Origin: Acinetobacter corruptisaponis | GTDB taxonomy: Bacteria > Pseudomonadota > Gammaproteobacteria > Pseudomonadales > Moraxellaceae | Assembly: GCF_030053775.1 (NCBI RefSeq) | Contig: NZ_CP125671.1 | Location: 1 to 64,000 of the forward strand | DNA: 64,000 nt | Reading direction: 5' to 3' | Shown here: positions 62,894 to 64,000 of the stretch, one piece after another | Position numbering within the stretch: the first letter of the stretch is position 1 | Layout: every line of letters begins with the position of its first letter | Made by a program: the position numbers and the translations under genes | The notes under the pieces: generated by a model | Seen by the model: only the letters and a program-made list of their open reading frames with translations | Databases searched by the model: none | Told to the model about the DNA's origin: nothing

Positions 62894-63052
62894 ATGCTTC
62901 ATGGAACACATGGGATTTATGGTGTCAGTTCAAGTAGGCTATATGAAAAAAGTCATGATGGGGCAAGTTACATTTTCAGTATGACTTATGGGATGCAAAA
63001 CTACGTTGGGCGTGAAGTCATAAAAAAATTAATCAGGATTTTGCATAAATAG
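62894..63052 (+). CDS. small hypothetical protein (52 aa)
   Basis: MLHGTHGIYGVSSSRLYEKS followed by HDGASYIFSMTYGMQNYVG and a basic end (REVIKKLIRILHK). Coding-like composition and a strong terminator immediately after the stop support a real short gene. No clear ribosome-binding site is seen before the ATG. Not recognised; it could be a plasmid-borne small protein or the end of an older gene. Confidence 0.5.
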   Translation: MLHGTHGIYGVSSSRLYEKSHDGASYIFSMTYGMQNYVGREVIKKLIRILHK

Positions 63053-63077
63053 TGCGCCGTAAGGCGCATTATTTTTA
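63053..63077. terminator. intrinsic terminator
   Basis: TGCGCC-GTAA-GGCGCA stem (63053-63068) followed by TTATTTTT. It ends the 52-residue gene and lies between it and the convergent ImmA-like gene. Confidence 0.85.
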
Positions 63078-63090
63078 AGGAAGGTTTGTA

Positions 63091-64000
63091 TTACTCGACA
63101 ATATATAACTTATGTTTTTTCTTCGGGGGCTCAACTTTAGCTAAAGCATCAAATGTTAATTGATTAAAATCTTCTTCAGAGATTCCAATTTCATCAAGCA
63201 TTTTATTTTTATCAAAAGATGGTTGTGAGGCTAAAACAGAGATAATTTTGGGCAACATCAAACTCTCATCTCGATGAGTTTCTTCAGGTTCATTAATGTT
63301 GTAGCCCAACGAATTGATCTTTATAGAGTTACTACGATTAACCCAATCACTAACTAATCCCAGCTTGTGAGCTTTATAGTTAATAGCCTTCAGGGATGTT
63401 CGCCAAATCTTTTTATACTCAATCATATTTTCTAGTGAAAAATAGCGTGGAGCAGTAGAAAGAAATGCATCTGTTGGCATTAAAAATTCAGATGAAAATT
63501 GATCCGCTTCAGTTTCGAGAACACGATTATCTTTCTCGACACGAATTTTTTTGTTATGCGTATGCATAACGATATGACCAAGTTCGTGTGCACAATCGAA
63601 GCGGGCTCTTTCGGCAGACTTAAATGTATTTAGAAATATGAAAGGGCTACCACTTTCATCATCAAAAAAAGATAGTGCATCAATTTCTCGAATTTCAGTC
63701 GGTAATCTAAAGACACGGATTCCCTTTAGCTCACACAACGAAACAATGTTATTAATAGGTTGATTACCTAAAGCCCATAAACCTCTCAACTCTGACGCTA
63801 GGTGATCGGCATACTTAGATTCACCCAAAAACTCAGTAATATCTAAATCAGGACGGTGAAAAGTAGGTAACTTTACTTTCTGATTTAAGTACTTGTTAAT
63901 ATTTATTGCTAAAAGAGTATATGCCTCATTAGCTTTTCTATGCTGTGCTTTAATACGAGCAACCGATCTATAGAAGATTTGGTCTGTTTCATGTGGTTGT
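63091..64000 (-). CDS. ImmA/IrrE-family metallopeptidase, 5' end outside window
   Basis: Zinc-dependent peptidase domain with the HELGH active site (RFDCAHELGHIVMH) and the downstream EADQFSSEFLMP Glu. The frame stays open to the window edge: upstream of the internal TTG at 63828 it continues with coding-like sequence (TDQIFYRSVARIKAQHRKAN), so the gene starts beyond 64000. Related proteins often have an N-terminal XRE helix-turn-helix and cleave a repressor or act in toxin-antitoxin or phage-defence loci. The partner and target are not visible. Confidence 0.8.
   Translation of the reverse strand, partial: QPHETDQIFYRSVARIKAQHRKANEAYTLLAININKYLNQKVKLPTFHRPDLDITEFLGESKYADHLASELRGLWALGNQPINNIVSLCELKGIRVFRLPTEIREIDALSFFDDESGSPFIFLNTFKSAERARFDCAHELGHIVMHTHNKKIRVEKDNRVLETEADQFSSEFLMPTDAFLSTAPRYFSLENMIEYKKIWRTSLKAINYKAHKLGLVSDWVNRSNSIKINSLGYNINEPEETHRDESLMLPKIISVLASQPSFDKNKMLDEIGISEEDFNQLTFDALAKVEPPKKKHKLYIVE

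Noticed and set aside
1..64000. Replication origin, rep gene, tRNA or rRNA
   Set aside because: No rep-like protein, iteron array or RNA gene was recognised, so plasmid location is only inferred.

Overview
This looks like an accessory region from an Acinetobacter (AT-rich, Acinetobacter-type insertion sequences, UmuD/UmuC, DUF2789 and YhfG/Fic genes), most likely part of a large plasmid or a metal-resistance island. The sequence alone suggests Acinetobacter strongly but not a species. No replication, partition or conjugation gene, rRNA or tRNA is visible.

Left part (1-7639): two directly repeated IS3-family copies flank a small metal module: a CadR/PbrR-type MerR regulator with a textbook 19-bp-spacer promoter, a CDF-like exporter carrying two duplicated metal-binding domains, FeoA and FeoB. 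An ACR3-type arsenite permease follows, whose 5' end has been replaced by the second IS copy. A 23-bp hairpin-forming repeat has entered these IS copies at three different places.

Copper island (7793-33040): cusF-cusA-cusB-cusC, a small exported protein, copB, copA (multicopper oxidase) and a Met/His-rich exported protein form one leftward block. The divergent cusRS two-component genes face it. A second leftward block holds a Met-rich periplasmic protein, a DUF2933 protein, an isoprenylcysteine methyltransferase-like protein, a YHS-type Cu ATPase and an MgtC/DUF4010 protein. Rightward units copC-copD and copZ-copA complete the set. Four near-identical CusR-type boxes (17996, 25379, 28258, 29972) stand in front of these units, so the whole island can be read as one regulon run by the local CusRS. 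Two IS5-family elements have entered it.

Middle part (33041-45325): decayed DNA, an AlpA-like excisionase remnant, a YhfG-Fic toxin-antitoxin pair, and a module of two very large tyrosine-recombinase-like proteins (779 aa and about 873 aa) plus a 5'-truncated third gene. An IS3-family element interrupts the module. The layout recalls three-gene recombinase modules such as the gamma-mobile-trio. An SOS cluster follows: umuD, umuC and a small gene.

Right part (45326-62292): a 16,967-bp composite transposon bounded by 38-bp Tn21-like inverted repeats and a 5-bp target duplication (TTCAT). It has inserted into an SRAP (YedK/HMCES-like) gene whose two halves rejoin in frame. Its left arm is an intact tnpR-tnpA unit. 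Its inverted right arm has a transposase with a 456-bp in-frame deletion removing a catalytic Asp motif. The cargo is a CYP153-type alkane hydroxylase system (ferredoxin, P450, ferredoxin reductase, AraC regulator) and a TetR-controlled operon (BtrH-like protein, two hotdog thioesterases, PF10118 metal-dependent hydrolase) with clear palindromic operators. A third transposon end, a tnpR fragment and an IS21-family remnant are nested at the right border of the cargo.

The window ends with the SRAP 5' part, a small unannotated gene with a terminator, and an ImmA/IrrE peptidase running off the right edge.
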